A DNA stretch of 64,000 bases from Roseibium hamelinense (GCF_007830545.1 NZ_VLLF01000002.1:1-64000), one strand, 5' to 3'; positions 51,636-60,850 are shown, counted from the stretch's first letter. Numbers and translations: made by a program. The notes: a model not told the origin generated them from the letters alone.

Positions 51636-52445
51636 ATGCGATTAAATGTGTATGTGGCGAGTGCCATGCTGGTTTCGTCACTGGTACCAGCTGCTGCGGC
51701 TGATCTTGTCTATGACCCGCCAGCTGTGGCCGATCCCGTGGCTCCTGGGCAGCAAGCTCGGAGCTGGGAATTCGTCTTTGCGCCCTACCTTCTTGCGCCA
51801 ACCATCCAAGGTGATGCCCAGATCGGCCGGTTGCCGTCTACCAGCTTGGATGTGTCGCCCGGTACAATTTTTGAAAATCTGCAATTTGGCGCGATGGCGC
51901 ATTTCGAGGTTCTGTACAACAGACGCTGGGGCGCAACACTTGATATAGCCTACATGGATCTCGGGTCTGCAACGACACTGCCGAGAGCCGGTGGGACCGT
52001 GAAAAGCGGCGTCAAGCAATTGGTCACCGAGGCGTTCTTCGGCTACCGGTTTTGGCAGGAAAACCGAAATTGGGCAGAAGCTTATGCCGGTGCGCGATGG
52101 TGGCACAATGATCTGGACATAACGGCGGCCGTTCCGGCGGCCGGATTTTCACGAACGATAACCGAAGACTGGGTCGACCCGGTGATTGGTGTGCGTGGCC
52201 AGTATTTTTTCTCGCCTGCGTGGTCAGTCTATGGCAGCGGGAACATCGGGGGTTTTGGCCTTGTGTCAGATTTTACCTGGGCAGCGCAGGGCGGCCTCGG
52301 CTATCACTTCAATGAACGCTACGCGCTTCATCTTCAATACAAGGCGACCGGCGTAGATTACGACAATGGCAAAAGCGGTGTCGGTTCGTTTTCTTATGAC
52401 ACGGTGACACACGGTCCGATGCTTGGTTTCGCGGTCCGGTTCTGA
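51636..52445 (+). CDS. Outer-membrane beta-barrel protein
   Basis: A signal peptide (about residues 1-22, ending AAA) is followed by alternating-hydrophobicity strands through to a C-terminal aromatic residue (LGFAVRF), the usual outer-membrane insertion signal. Segments such as AYAGARWWHNDLDI and LGYHFNERYALHLQYKATG are typical of eight-stranded porin-like barrels of the OmpW/Omp25 kind. GGGGGGC precedes ATG 51636. The cargo or role is unknown. Confidence 0.75.
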   Translation: MRLNVYVASAMLVSSLVPAAAADLVYDPPAVADPVAPGQQARSWEFVFAPYLLAPTIQGDAQIGRLPSTSLDVSPGTIFENLQFGAMAHFEVLYNRRWGATLDIAYMDLGSATTLPRAGGTVKSGVKQLVTEAFFGYRFWQENRNWAEAYAGARWWHNDLDITAAVPAAGFSRTITEDWVDPVIGVRGQYFFSPAWSVYGSGNIGGFGLVSDFTWAAQGGLGYHFNERYALHLQYKATGVDYDNGKSGVGSFSYDTVTHGPMLGFAVRF

Positions 52446-52561
52446 AAGCCTTTCTACAACGCGGGCTTGCATTTTGTTACGCGTGCTAGGAAACTCAGCA
52501 CGAGCATATGCCGCTCTCAGGCGGCCGGTCCGACGAAACACCAGTCAGGTAACACAACTCC

Positions 52562-52996
52562 ATGCCCCACACACAAAGCCGTGCTTTGATCGATACCTAT
52601 TTTGCCGCGTTCAATGCCGGAGACACCACCAAGATGGGAACCTTGGTGACGGAAGATTTGATCCATGATGTCAATCAGGGGGAGAGGCGTGTCGGCAAGG
52701 ATCAGTTCTGGGCGTTCAACGTGCATATGAGCCGCTGCTACAAAGAACGTATCTCCGATATGATGTTGCTGATCTCCGAAGACGGAACGCGGGCGGCCGC
52801 AGAATTTATGGTGCACGGAACCTATCTTGAGTCAGACGATGGGCTGCCGGAGGCCAACGGGCAAACCTACAAATTGCCCGCGGGATCATTCTTTGAAATC
52901 CGGGACGGGAAGATCGCCCGCATCACGACCTACTACAATCTGAAGGATTGGATTGCACAGGTGAGCGCGCCGCAAACCGAGGCGGCGGCCGGCTAA
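52562..52996 (+). CDS. NTF2-like/SnoaL-type protein (ketosteroid-isomerase fold)
   Basis: The 144-residue protein starts with SRALIDTYFAAFNAGDTTKM, the usual first helix of SnoaL-like domains. DGKIARITTYYNLKDW, the conserved last strands, ends the fold. Such proteins are small isomerases, hydrolases or binding proteins; the substrate is unknown. The ribosome binding site is weak. A hairpin after the stop (53021-53046) has no proper U-tract. Confidence 0.78.
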   Translation: MPHTQSRALIDTYFAAFNAGDTTKMGTLVTEDLIHDVNQGERRVGKDQFWAFNVHMSRCYKERISDMMLLISEDGTRAAAEFMVHGTYLESDDGLPEANGQTYKLPAGSFFEIRDGKIARITTYYNLKDWIAQVSAPQTEAAAG

Positions 52997-53060
52997 AACA
53001 ACGGTCTTCGTTTCTTTTTTGGCAAGCCTTCCATTGAGGGCTTGCCATTTGCTCGAAATA

Positions 53061-53084
53061 ATATAACTATATTTCTAGTTATAT
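53061..53084. promoter_or_regulatory. ArsR-type operator
   Basis: ATATAACTA-TATTTC-TAGTTATAT, perfect nine-base arms, 19 bases before the arsR-like start codon. Position and symmetry fit autorepression by the adjacent ArsR protein. Confidence 0.75.
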
Positions 53085-53102
53085 CGTTATTTGGGGCTGT
53101 GA

Positions 53103-53432
53103 ATGATTATCGAAGAAGCCGCGCAAGGGTTTGCCGCGCTGGGCTCTGAAGCCCGGCTTGAAGTTGTGCTGACCTTGGTCAAGGCTGGTCCCGAGGGCAT
53201 GACGGTCGGCGATATTCAAGCAAAGACCGGTATGGCGGCTTCGACGCTTGCCCATCACCTGAAATTCTTGGCGTCCGCGGGCCTTGTGACCCAGGAAAAA
53301 TCCGGCCGCAGCGTGATCAACACGGCGGCCTATCAGCATTTAGAGGCGTTAGCAGGGTACCTTCTGAAGGAATGCTGCGCGGATTCAAATGTCCTTTCTT
53401 CCGCGAATTTGCGAAAAGGGGAGCTTGTGTGA
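53103..53432 (+). CDS. ArsR-family repressor
   Basis: The 109-residue winged-helix protein carries the recognition helix in GMAASTLAHHLKFLASAGLV. A C-terminal cysteine pair (LKECCADS) could bind metal or metalloid, though the classical ELCVCDL motif is absent. It is translated in an operon with the permease; its TGA overlaps the permease ATG (TGATG). The operator at 53061 suggests autoregulation. Confidence 0.9.
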   Translation: MIIEEAAQGFAALGSEARLEVVLTLVKAGPEGMTVGDIQAKTGMAASTLAHHLKFLASAGLVTQEKSGRSVINTAAYQHLEALAGYLLKECCADSNVLSSANLRKGELV

Positions 53433-54508
53433 TGGCCGTAAGCGAGCAAACAAACAGCTCTTGCTGCGCGCAACCGGCAACGAAGCCTTCAAACCGGCTG
53501 TCGCAGCTCTCGGCCGTGGGCCGCAGACTAAAAACACCCTGGACGGTCGTCCTTGTCATTCCTGCGAGTGTCGCGCTTTTCGATCCGGCACAAGTGGTGC
53601 CCGTGGTTCAGTTCGCGCTTAAAGCCTTCGGTGGAACGCTTCCCTACATCGCTTTTGCCGTGTTGCTGATTGCCTGGCTCAAGGCAGCAGGCGCAGAGGC
53701 ATCAATCGGCCGCGCGTTTCAGGGTCGCGAAACCCAGGCAATCTTTCTCGCCGCGATGTTCGGCGGGCTTGCGCCATTTTGTTCGTGTGAGGTCATCCCG
53801 TTTATTGCCGGGTTGCTCGCGGTTGGCGCCCCGCTTCCCGCCATCATGGCATTCTGGCTGTCTTCGCCGCTGATCGATCCGCCGACATTGCTGATCACGG
53901 CTGCCTCGCTCGGTTGGCCGTTTGCGATCGGCAAGGCAATCTTCGCCGTCGGGCTTGGTCTTTTTGGCGGTTTCGCCGTCAAGCTGCTGATGTCTGGCGG
54001 TACATTCAAGAACCCCGTCAAAACGATAACAGTAACCGGTTGTGGTTGCGGCCCGTCTCCGTTCACGGGCAAGCCGCGCTGGCGGTTTTGGGAAGAGAAC
54101 ACACGCCGGCAAACCTTCGGCAGGCAATTGACGGCGAATGCGCTGTTTCTGGCAAAGTGGCTTGCGCTGGCCTACATGCTTGAGGCCTTGCTGGTCACCT
54201 ATGTTCCGGCCGACCTTATTGCCCGTGTTGTTGGCGGCGAGGGAGTGCTTCCGATTGTCATCGCCGCCCTGGTTGGCATGCCGGCCTATCTCAACAGTTA
54301 TGTCGCTCCGCCGTTGCTCGCGGGATTGACTGAGCAGGGCATGAGCGCGGGCGCGGCCATGTCGTTCATGATTGCAGGTGCTGTTAGCTCAATTCCCGCG
54401 ATGGCAGCTGTTTGGTCCTTGGTCAAACCGGGCGTTTTTGCCACCTACCTGGCGCTGGGTGTCAGCGGCGCGGTAATGTCCGGGATCCTGTTCCAGCTGG
54501 TCATCTAG
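53432..54508 (+). CDS. YraQ/DUF318-type permease
   Basis: The 358-residue protein has about eight to ten helices. The family motif FGGLAPFCSCEVIPFIAGLL near residue 110 carries a CSC pair. Further cysteines occur in the N-terminal NSSCCAQP and in TVTGCGCGPSP. DUF318 permeases (COG0701) are often found beside ArsR regulators and are thought to export thiol-reactive metal or metalloid species. ATG 53432 overlaps the arsR stop and has AAAGGGGAG upstream. The substrate is inferred only. Confidence 0.88.
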   Translation: MAVSEQTNSSCCAQPATKPSNRLSQLSAVGRRLKTPWTVVLVIPASVALFDPAQVVPVVQFALKAFGGTLPYIAFAVLLIAWLKAAGAEASIGRAFQGRETQAIFLAAMFGGLAPFCSCEVIPFIAGLLAVGAPLPAIMAFWLSSPLIDPPTLLITAASLGWPFAIGKAIFAVGLGLFGGFAVKLLMSGGTFKNPVKTITVTGCGCGPSPFTGKPRWRFWEENTRRQTFGRQLTANALFLAKWLALAYMLEALLVTYVPADLIARVVGGEGVLPIVIAALVGMPAYLNSYVAPPLLAGLTEQGMSAGAAMSFMIAGAVSSIPAMAAVWSLVKPGVFATYLALGVSGAVMSGILFQLVI

Positions 54509-54536
54509 AAACAGCGGCTCCTTGGGGAGAACAACC

Positions 54537-55382
54537 ATGATTTTAGAAGTAGGAATCGACCTGACCATGAACCGCGGCCAGAAACTGCTGGTTCCGGTGG
54601 GGATCCCGACACCGCATCAGACACCTGTTTCGTTTTCGGTTGATGGCGGTGACATCAGGTTGACAGGGGAAGTCACCACCGGACAGGTCGCCGCCCTGAT
54701 CACGCCGTCCGACTATGACCGGTTGACGTTGAAATACGCGTTTGCAGACGGCGGTTCGGGCTACCCGGACATCATGTTTGCTCCGCGCAAGAACCGGTTC
54801 ACGAAGGCGGCGGACGCTTTGGTGAGTGGCGTCCGGGAAATTGCCGATGGCGCTCCGGATGGCCACCGCGCCATCGAACGGATTGTGAATGCTGTTGCCG
54901 AGCGCTTTTCGTACGGACATCCAGACATCCGGTTCAATGACGGGCTTGACGAAGTGCCCTATCTGGCCTGCGGGCTCACTGAAGGCTCCTGCGTTGATAT
55001 CAACACCTACCTGATCGCAAATCTGCGCGCGGCGGGGTTGGAAGCCGGCTATGTTTATGGCTACTTTTTTCCGGAAGAAAAGCAGGGCACCTGCGAAGAT
55101 GGTCACTGCTGGGTGGTTACCCGCCATGAAGGCGTGGTCTTGGAATGGGATATTGCCCATCATTTGAAGCTGGGCACCCGTGAGATTTGTTGCGGTCTGA
55201 ACCCCCGGCCGGGCATGCGTGTGGCGACGTCACATTCCATGGGACTCACGTTCCCCGAGCTCGGAATTGTCGAAACCAAGCTATTGGGCGAACCGGCCTG
55301 GGTTGGACCAGATGGCGCGCTGGGACAGGCCGCGCTCGATATCAGATGCGTGAGCCCTGGAAAAACGGCTGTGGCGGCCTGA
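54537..55382 (+). CDS. Transglutaminase-like domain protein
   Basis: The 281-residue protein has a cysteine-protease-like transglutaminase core: Cys in TEGSCVDINTYLIANLRAAG (about residue 151), His in DGHCWVVTRH (about residue 190) and Asp in LEWDIAHH. Bacterial homologues act as cysteine proteases or peptide-modifying enzymes rather than crosslinkers. It starts 28 bases after the permease stop, with GGGGAGA, so it belongs to the ArsR operon. Further Cys pairs (EICCG) are present. Why such an enzyme accompanies a DUF318 permease is not known. Confidence 0.8.
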   Translation: MILEVGIDLTMNRGQKLLVPVGIPTPHQTPVSFSVDGGDIRLTGEVTTGQVAALITPSDYDRLTLKYAFADGGSGYPDIMFAPRKNRFTKAADALVSGVREIADGAPDGHRAIERIVNAVAERFSYGHPDIRFNDGLDEVPYLACGLTEGSCVDINTYLIANLRAAGLEAGYVYGYFFPEEKQGTCEDGHCWVVTRHEGVVLEWDIAHHLKLGTREICCGLNPRPGMRVATSHSMGLTFPELGIVETKLLGEPAWVGPDGALGQAALDIRCVSPGKTAVAA

Positions 55383-55391
55383 CCGCCGCAG

Positions 55392-56075
55392 TCATTTTGA
55401 TCTCTTCCGGCTGAACACCATCTTCTGGTTGGCCAAGAGTTCGTTCGGCCCAATCCATGCATAGGCAAGCAGCGCGGGCTCGGTTTTCGACACGGTGATG
55501 CGGTGCGTGTGTTCTGGCGGGTTGTAAATCATCGACCCGGGGGCATAGACGCCCTGGTGGTTTTCCGACACAGCGCCGGACAAACACACGTAGCTCTCAT
55601 ATATCCCTGCATGGGCATGCGCGGGGTAGGTGCAATTGGGCGCAAAAAGCACGAGCCCGAGAATGACCTCATCGGTCAGAACCGGTCCGTTGGGGCCGCA
55701 TAGTTCAGCATAAGCGTAGTTGCGCTCAAGGCCCTTTGGCACCTTCTCGTAACCGTACTGCCAGATAAGCTGATCCTGAACGGATTCTATTGCCCTTATC
55801 AAAGTTGCCGTGCGCTCAAGACGGCCTTCATCGAGCGCCCGCTTAAGATGTGCTGTGACCGGTTTGTGGGCCGGCGCATCGAAACGCAGCGGGGCATTAG
55901 CTTTTTGAACCCGGCTGATCGCCTCGCGGACAGCCCGCTGATGTGAACGGATCTTGTCGCTGCCGCCCGATGACAAGAACCGGTAGACCTCGTAATACTC
56001 CCGCAGCAGGTAGATCCAGTCCGGAAAATCCGATAACCGGCGCGTGGAGACGGAAGCTTCAAAATTGGCGTCCAT
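55392..56075 (-). CDS. dddL: Dimethylsulfoniopropionate lyase DddL
   Basis: Cleaves the algal osmolyte DMSP to dimethyl sulfide and acrylate. DddL-type features are visible: DWIYLLREYYEVYRF, IRSHQRAVREAISRV, KPVTAHLKRALDEGR and a C-terminal cupin with metal ligands in PAHAHAGIYESYV and PPEHTHRI. The end AYAWIGPNELLA is typical. Length is 227 residues. Start ATG 56075 has AAGGAA upstream. The enzyme type is characteristic of Roseobacter-like and Labrenzia-type marine alphaproteobacteria. It is divergent from the FAD oxidoreductase gene. Confidence 0.88.
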   Translation of the reverse strand: MDANFEASVSTRRLSDFPDWIYLLREYYEVYRFLSSGGSDKIRSHQRAVREAISRVQKANAPLRFDAPAHKPVTAHLKRALDEGRLERTATLIRAIESVQDQLIWQYGYEKVPKGLERNYAYAELCGPNGPVLTDEVILGLVLFAPNCTYPAHAHAGIYESYVCLSGAVSENHQGVYAPGSMIYNPPEHTHRITVSKTEPALLAYAWIGPNELLANQKMVFSRKRSK

Positions 56076-56307
56076 GGGGCGCAGTTCCTTGTTTGCTGCA
56101 TCGGGCACAACGACGCTACGGAAAGCTTTTGTATGGCGCGGTGTGCCGGAGGCAAGCAGAAAACGGAAAGGGACCGTGTTCGGTCGCAGTTGCGCTAGGC
56201 ACATGCCGGATTTTGAACAACCGGAATGAGATCAAGACGTCATATCGCTTGTCAGTCCGCAACCCCGGCGGATACGGTGCCGCGCTGCTGCAACTTGGAA
56301 GCCATTC

Positions 56308-57405
56308 ATGAATATCATTGTTGTTGGAGCCGGGATCTCCGGTTTGAGTACCGCCTGGGCGCTCACCAAGCAGGGTGTGTCCGTCACCCTTGTCGAACAA
56401 GGTCCGGTTCCCAATCCGCTCGGTGCGTCCGGGGATCAGCACAGGATTATCCGCCGCGCCTATGGCGGACAGGGAGGGTATCAGCGGCGGATCGGTGCAG
56501 CGTTTGACGCCTGGGACGCGCTTTGGGACGACCTTGGCGAAAGTCACTATGAAAACACCGGCTTTTTGTTGTTGTCCCAGACCCCGGGTGATGAGGGTGA
56601 ACAATACCGGGATGGGCTCGCGGACGGTGGGTATCCGTTTGAACAAATGAGCGGCGGGCAAACCCAGGACCGCTACCCTTTCATCGATGGCAACACACTG
56701 CGCTTTGGTGCATTCAGTACCGAAGGCGGAGTGCTGTTGTGTCAGAAGATTGCCATAGGCCTGCGCAGCTGGTTGCGGCAAAACGGCGCTGAGGTGCGCG
56801 AACACACCAGGGTCCTTGCATTGGACCGGGATATCGGGTCCGTGACGCTGGAAGGTGGTCAGATGCTTCACGCAGATAAGATCATCGTGACTGCGGGAGC
56901 TTGGACGCTTGGTCTTCTGCCGGAACTTGCCTCATCGCTTACAACCTACCGCACTGCTGTTGCCTATTTGACCCCACCGGAGGATCTCCGGTCGCATTGG
57001 GAGAACGCACCTGTCATTCTGGATGTCGGCGGGCCGGTTGACGGATATGTTTTGCCGCCGGTTGCAGGAACCGGGCTGAAGGTCGGCGCAGGGGTTCATA
57101 AGCGCAGGAGTGATCCGAATGTTGACCGGAGCCCTGCACCCGGCGAGGGAGAGGTCATCCGTGACCTTTTTAGTCCACCATTTTGCCGGATAGCGGAATA
57201 TGGCATCGCTGATGTCGTGACATGCGCCTATACATTCACACGGGATGAGCATTTCTATCTTCAAGACATGGGCAAGGTAACCGCCGTTTCTGCTTGCTCG
57301 GGCCATGGCTATAAGTTCGGAGCGGTCGTCGGGCAGAAGCTGGCTGAAGCGGCGTTGAGCGGAGAGATGGAAACTGCGCGGATCTGGCTGGAAGCGCGCG
57401 ATTGA
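56308..57405 (+). CDS. FAD-dependent amine/amino-acid oxidoreductase (DAO family)
   Basis: The 365-residue flavoprotein has N-terminal Rossmann motif IIVVGAGISGLSTAWALTKQ with the ADP-ribose-binding Glu in VTLVEQG. The DAO fold follows, ending in VSACSGHGYKFGAVVG, the conserved flavin-binding C-terminal region of monomeric sarcosine oxidase-like enzymes. The likely reaction is oxidation of an N-methyl or secondary amine with release of peroxide; the substrate is unknown. GGAAGCC precedes the ATG. Divergent placement beside dddL may reflect shared osmolyte catabolism. Confidence 0.85.
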   Translation: MNIIVVGAGISGLSTAWALTKQGVSVTLVEQGPVPNPLGASGDQHRIIRRAYGGQGGYQRRIGAAFDAWDALWDDLGESHYENTGFLLLSQTPGDEGEQYRDGLADGGYPFEQMSGGQTQDRYPFIDGNTLRFGAFSTEGGVLLCQKIAIGLRSWLRQNGAEVREHTRVLALDRDIGSVTLEGGQMLHADKIIVTAGAWTLGLLPELASSLTTYRTAVAYLTPPEDLRSHWENAPVILDVGGPVDGYVLPPVAGTGLKVGAGVHKRRSDPNVDRSPAPGEGEVIRDLFSPPFCRIAEYGIADVVTCAYTFTRDEHFYLQDMGKVTAVSACSGHGYKFGAVVGQKLAEAALSGEMETARIWLEARD

Positions 57406-57514
57406 TGGATTGCCCTCTCCGCAACTACGCCGCGGTTGCTCAATCTGACGTTACGGTATAAACGCTGCGGCCTGTTGCCGAGCGCACAAAAACAAAACCG
57501 AAAAGGGGGGCGGT

Positions 57515-58102
57515 ATGCCAGTCACCATCAAGACTTTGACGGGGACAGATCTCAGGGCCGCGTTGAAAGATCTCGCACAGCTCAGGATATCGGTTTTCCG
57601 GGACTGGCCCTATCTCTACGAGGGCTCGCTCGCCTACGAGCAAAAGTACCTATCGCGCTACGCTGACACGGACGGAGCGGTCATCATCGGCGCCTATGAC
57701 GGCGACCGGCTGGTGGGGGCAGCGACCGGAGAGCCGATGGAGGCGGAGGTAATCCAATTCCGCCGCCCGTTTGAAGACCGCGGCTACAACATCAAGCAGG
57801 TTTTTTATCTGGCTGAATCCGTTCTTGATCCGGCTTACCGGGGTCAGGGCATTGGCCACCGTTTCTTTGATGAGCGCGAGGCCCATGCGCGCCGTCTGGG
57901 ATATGCCTACGCGAGCTTCTGCGCGGTGGTCCGTCCGGATGACCATCCCGCAAAACCTTCAGATTACTGGCCGCTGGACCCATTTTGGCGAAAACGCGGA
58001 TATGAGATGCTGGATGACGCAATCGTTCACTTCCCCTGGCAGGATGTCGGCGACGCTGAGGAGACTGAAAAACCGATGCAGGTTTGGTTCAGACTTCTGT
58101 AA
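57515..58102 (+). CDS. GNAT acetyltransferase
   Basis: The 195-residue protein has the acetyl-CoA-binding motif DPAYRGQGIGHRFFDEREAH at about residues 107-126 and the preceding strand IKQVFYLAESVL. The product ends FRLL. The acceptor is unknown. GGGGGG precedes the ATG. Confidence 0.88.
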   Translation: MPVTIKTLTGTDLRAALKDLAQLRISVFRDWPYLYEGSLAYEQKYLSRYADTDGAVIIGAYDGDRLVGAATGEPMEAEVIQFRRPFEDRGYNIKQVFYLAESVLDPAYRGQGIGHRFFDEREAHARRLGYAYASFCAVVRPDDHPAKPSDYWPLDPFWRKRGYEMLDDAIVHFPWQDVGDAEETEKPMQVWFRLL

Positions 58103-58233
58103 CCGGTTTACGATGTTCTTTAACGAACAACTGGAAAATTGCGTGTCGACAGCAATATATCCGGCAGGCACTGCGTCAGCAGATATTGTCTAGGGAAAGC
58201 GTCAAAGTCTTGGATAAGGTCTACAACCGGAAT

Positions 58234-59079
58234 ATGCGTTGGCTAGCTGGTTTGAGCAGCAGGGCAATACTCCTGTATTGCACCGCATTTTTGTCTGCCG
58301 CCGTGCTCGGTGCGGCACCCGGCTCTGCACAGGAATTTCGCCTGATCACTTCGCCTTGGCCCCCTTCGAACTATCTGGACGAAGAGGGCCGTCCGACAGG
58401 TTTGAGTGTTGCTGTCGTTGAGGCGATCAAACACCGGTTGGGCGTCGATACGCCGATCGAAGTGCTGCCTTGGGCGCGCGGCTACGTGATTGCAGAACAA
58501 AATCCAAATGTGATGCTGTTCACAGCTGGCAGGACCGACGAAAGAGTGGCCGCGGGCTTTGAGTTCATCGGCCCGATTGTCATGTGGCGCCACGTGCTCT
58601 TGTCACGATCCGATGCCACATTCGAGATCAGCGATCTTGAAGATGTCTGGATGCAGGATCTGACCGCCGCTGCGGTCCGTGGATCCTGGCAGGCCAAACT
58701 GCTGCAATCGGCAGGCGTAGATGTTGTTGAAACCGATGACCAGGCCATGAGTGCCCGTATGCTGCTGGCCGGGCGTATAGACCTGTGGTTTACGTCCTCC
58801 CTGCAGGCCTCAGTTGTTCTACGCGACTTGAACGAGCCTCAAAACGCTGTAGTCGAGCACTTTACAATCCGCAAATCGCCATCCTATCTGATGATTTCCA
58901 AGGGTACAGATCCGGCGCTTCTGGCAGAGTGGCGCGGTGCCTTCCAGGCGCTGAAATCGACCGGATTTTACGACGAACTGGTGGAGCTATGGAGCGCCCG
59001 CCTGGGTATCCCGCTTGGTCATGACCCGGATCAGGGCACCTTCGCAAAACCACAAAACATCAGCTTTGTAATACCGTGA
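58234..59079 (+). CDS. Periplasmic solute-binding protein, family 3-like (tandem copy 1)
   Basis: The 281-residue product has a signal peptide (about residues 8-32) and the family-3 binding fold: FRLITSPWPPSNYLDEEGRP, IEVLPWARGYVIAEQ, and a C-terminal YDELVELWSARLG. It is related to the next gene, with the shared pattern VLPxARxx…FTAGxTxxRVxxGxxFIGP. No transport permease is adjacent. A role as sensor or scavenging binding protein is possible. The start at ATG 58234 is chosen before the signal peptide; the ribosome binding site is weak. Confidence 0.78.
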   Translation: MRWLAGLSSRAILLYCTAFLSAAVLGAAPGSAQEFRLITSPWPPSNYLDEEGRPTGLSVAVVEAIKHRLGVDTPIEVLPWARGYVIAEQNPNVMLFTAGRTDERVAAGFEFIGPIVMWRHVLLSRSDATFEISDLEDVWMQDLTAAAVRGSWQAKLLQSAGVDVVETDDQAMSARMLLAGRIDLWFTSSLQASVVLRDLNEPQNAVVEHFTIRKSPSYLMISKGTDPALLAEWRGAFQALKSTGFYDELVELWSARLGIPLGHDPDQGTFAKPQNISFVIP

Positions 59080-59102
59080 GCCGGCCGGCTGGAGGCGGTC
59101 TC

Positions 59103-59975
59103 ATGATACGCCGGCCCCGGCTCGGAGGGAGACTGTCGGGACGGTGTTTTTTCTTGGAGCTGCGCTTAATGCTGCAGTTGATGGCCTTTTCCGTCCTGCT
59201 TGCTGTTGTGCCGGCAGTCCACCCGACCAACGCTTCAGACTTGAAGATCTTAACGACCATAGCGCCGCCAACAAACTATGTAGAACAGGGCCAGCTTGTC
59301 GGCACCAGCGTCGATATCGTTCGGGAGCTGGATCGGCGGTTGGGGCGCGCGCACCCAATCGAAGTGTTACCGGCGGCCCGCGCCCTGAAGATTGTAGAGA
59401 CAACGCGGGATACGGCGTTTTTCACCGCGGGCAAAACAGCTGCCCGGGTGGAGCACGGCTATCATTTTATCGGACCGCTCATCACAAGGGCTCATATGCT
59501 TTATGCCCGGTCCGGCTCTGACTTGGCAATTGCAAACCTCCGGCAGATTGCCGATATGGGGCTTACGGTTGCGGGTATTCTGGGCGACTGGCGCACCGCA
59601 TATCTGGAAGAGCAAGGCATAGTGGTCGAGACCAATCCGGTTCACGAGATGAATGTCAAAAAGCTGCTTCTTGGGCGGAACGATCTGTGGATCTCATCAG
59701 ACATTGAAGCCTTGCCCAATCTCAGCCTATCCGGCGCAAAACTTTCTGACGTGCAGCCGGTGTTTGTTCTTCGGGAGGCTTCCAGTTACTTGATTATTTC
59801 AAAGCAGACCGACCGCGAAACCGTAGCTGCGTGGCAGGATGCGTTTGCGTCTCTTCAGCAAGACGCGGTTTTCTCCGATCAGTTGACACGCAAATGGTCT
59901 GAAAAGCTGGGATTTGAAATCGGCTTTTCTAAAGAAAAGGGCGTCTACCCTGTGGGGACGCCCTTACAGAACTGA
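59103..59975 (+). CDS. Periplasmic solute-binding protein, family 3-like (tandem copy 2)
   Basis: The 290-residue paralogue follows the preceding gene by 23 bases, with GGAGGCGG before ATG 59103. A signal peptide (about residues 20-45) is followed by LKILTTIAPPTNYVEQGQLV and IEVLPAARALKIVETTR. The C-terminal region is the same type as in copy 1. The pair looks like an old tandem duplication, since sequence identity is only moderate. The 3' end includes a GGGCGTC/GACGCCC inverted repeat (59949-59966) that could attenuate or end transcription. Confidence 0.78.
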   Translation: MIRRPRLGGRLSGRCFFLELRLMLQLMAFSVLLAVVPAVHPTNASDLKILTTIAPPTNYVEQGQLVGTSVDIVRELDRRLGRAHPIEVLPAARALKIVETTRDTAFFTAGKTAARVEHGYHFIGPLITRAHMLYARSGSDLAIANLRQIADMGLTVAGILGDWRTAYLEEQGIVVETNPVHEMNVKKLLLGRNDLWISSDIEALPNLSLSGAKLSDVQPVFVLREASSYLIISKQTDRETVAAWQDAFASLQQDAVFSDQLTRKWSEKLGFEIGFSKEKGVYPVGTPLQN

Positions 59976-59995
59976 ATTGCTGGAATGGAAGGCTT

Positions 59996-60757
59996 TTAGG
60001 TGTCTTGGTCGATTTCCCAAGTGATGGAAACATTTGCGCTTAGCGTGTTTTCACCAGCTTCAACCGGCACCGGTGCGGCATCTGCCTTCATCATCATTTC
60101 CCGGCCAGCAAACAGCGGCCGCGGGATTGAGGCTCCCCCTTCTGAAATCGACAGGATACGGCCCAACTCAACACCGGCTGCCTGTGCATAGAGCTGGGCG
60201 CGGGCCTTGGCGTTCGCAACAGCCAGCTTACGGGCCTCATCCAGTTTCTCGTCCGGGTCACTGACCTGGAAGCTGATGCCCCCAATAGAGTTCGCTCCGT
60301 TTTCGACGACCGTGTTCAAAATACCGCCCAGCTTGGCAAGGTCGCGTATTTTGATGGTTACACCATTGGCAACCTCGTAGCCGATGATTTTCGGCGCCTG
60401 GTTGTTGTCCGAACGGTCATAGCGCGGGAAGATCGAAAAACCGCTGGTTTGGATATCCTTGGCTTCCACGCCGGCCGATTTGATTTCGGCAATGACCTTG
60501 GAAATGGCCTCGGTGTTGCCGCTAAGGGCTTCAGGAGCTTCTTCGGCCATCGTGACAACCCGTGTGGTGACCACGGCCATATCGGGAGCTGTCGACACCT
60601 CTCCGCGACCGTCGATGGAAATGGTCGCAACCGGTTTGGCTGTTTCGGCTAGGGCGGACACCGGGGTCAGCGCGATGGCCGCGGCGACAGCCAGTGCCGG
60701 AGCCAGGGTCCGGACGGAAAAAGCGTTTGGCAAAAATGGACGGTTTGAAAGGCTCAT
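59996..60757 (-). CDS. SIMPL domain (DUF541) periplasmic protein
   Basis: The 253-residue product has a signal peptide (about residues 17-38, ending ALA). A SIMPL/DUF541 fold follows: ISIDGRGEVSTAPDMAVVTT, VEAKDIQTSGFSIFPRYD and DEARKLAVANAKARAQLYAQ. Homologues are periplasmic and have been linked to oxidative-stress protection. AGGGACC precedes the start. It is convergent with the binding-protein pair. Confidence 0.9.
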   Translation of the reverse strand: MSLSNRPFLPNAFSVRTLAPALAVAAAIALTPVSALAETAKPVATISIDGRGEVSTAPDMAVVTTRVVTMAEEAPEALSGNTEAISKVIAEIKSAGVEAKDIQTSGFSIFPRYDRSDNNQAPKIIGYEVANGVTIKIRDLAKLGGILNTVVENGANSIGGISFQVSDPDEKLDEARKLAVANAKARAQLYAQAAGVELGRILSISEGGASIPRPLFAGREMMMKADAAPVPVEAGENTLSANVSITWEIDQDT

Positions 60758-60850
60758 CTGGGCAGGTCCCTATTGTCAAGTTTGGGCGCTGTTCCGCGCC
60801 GGTAAGTGTATGATTGCCAAGCCATTACGGCGCGGCCATGACAATGCGGT

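Noticed and set aside
53021-53046. Terminator after the NTF2-like gene
   Set aside because: The stem is good but the T-run lies before it on the plus strand, not after it.
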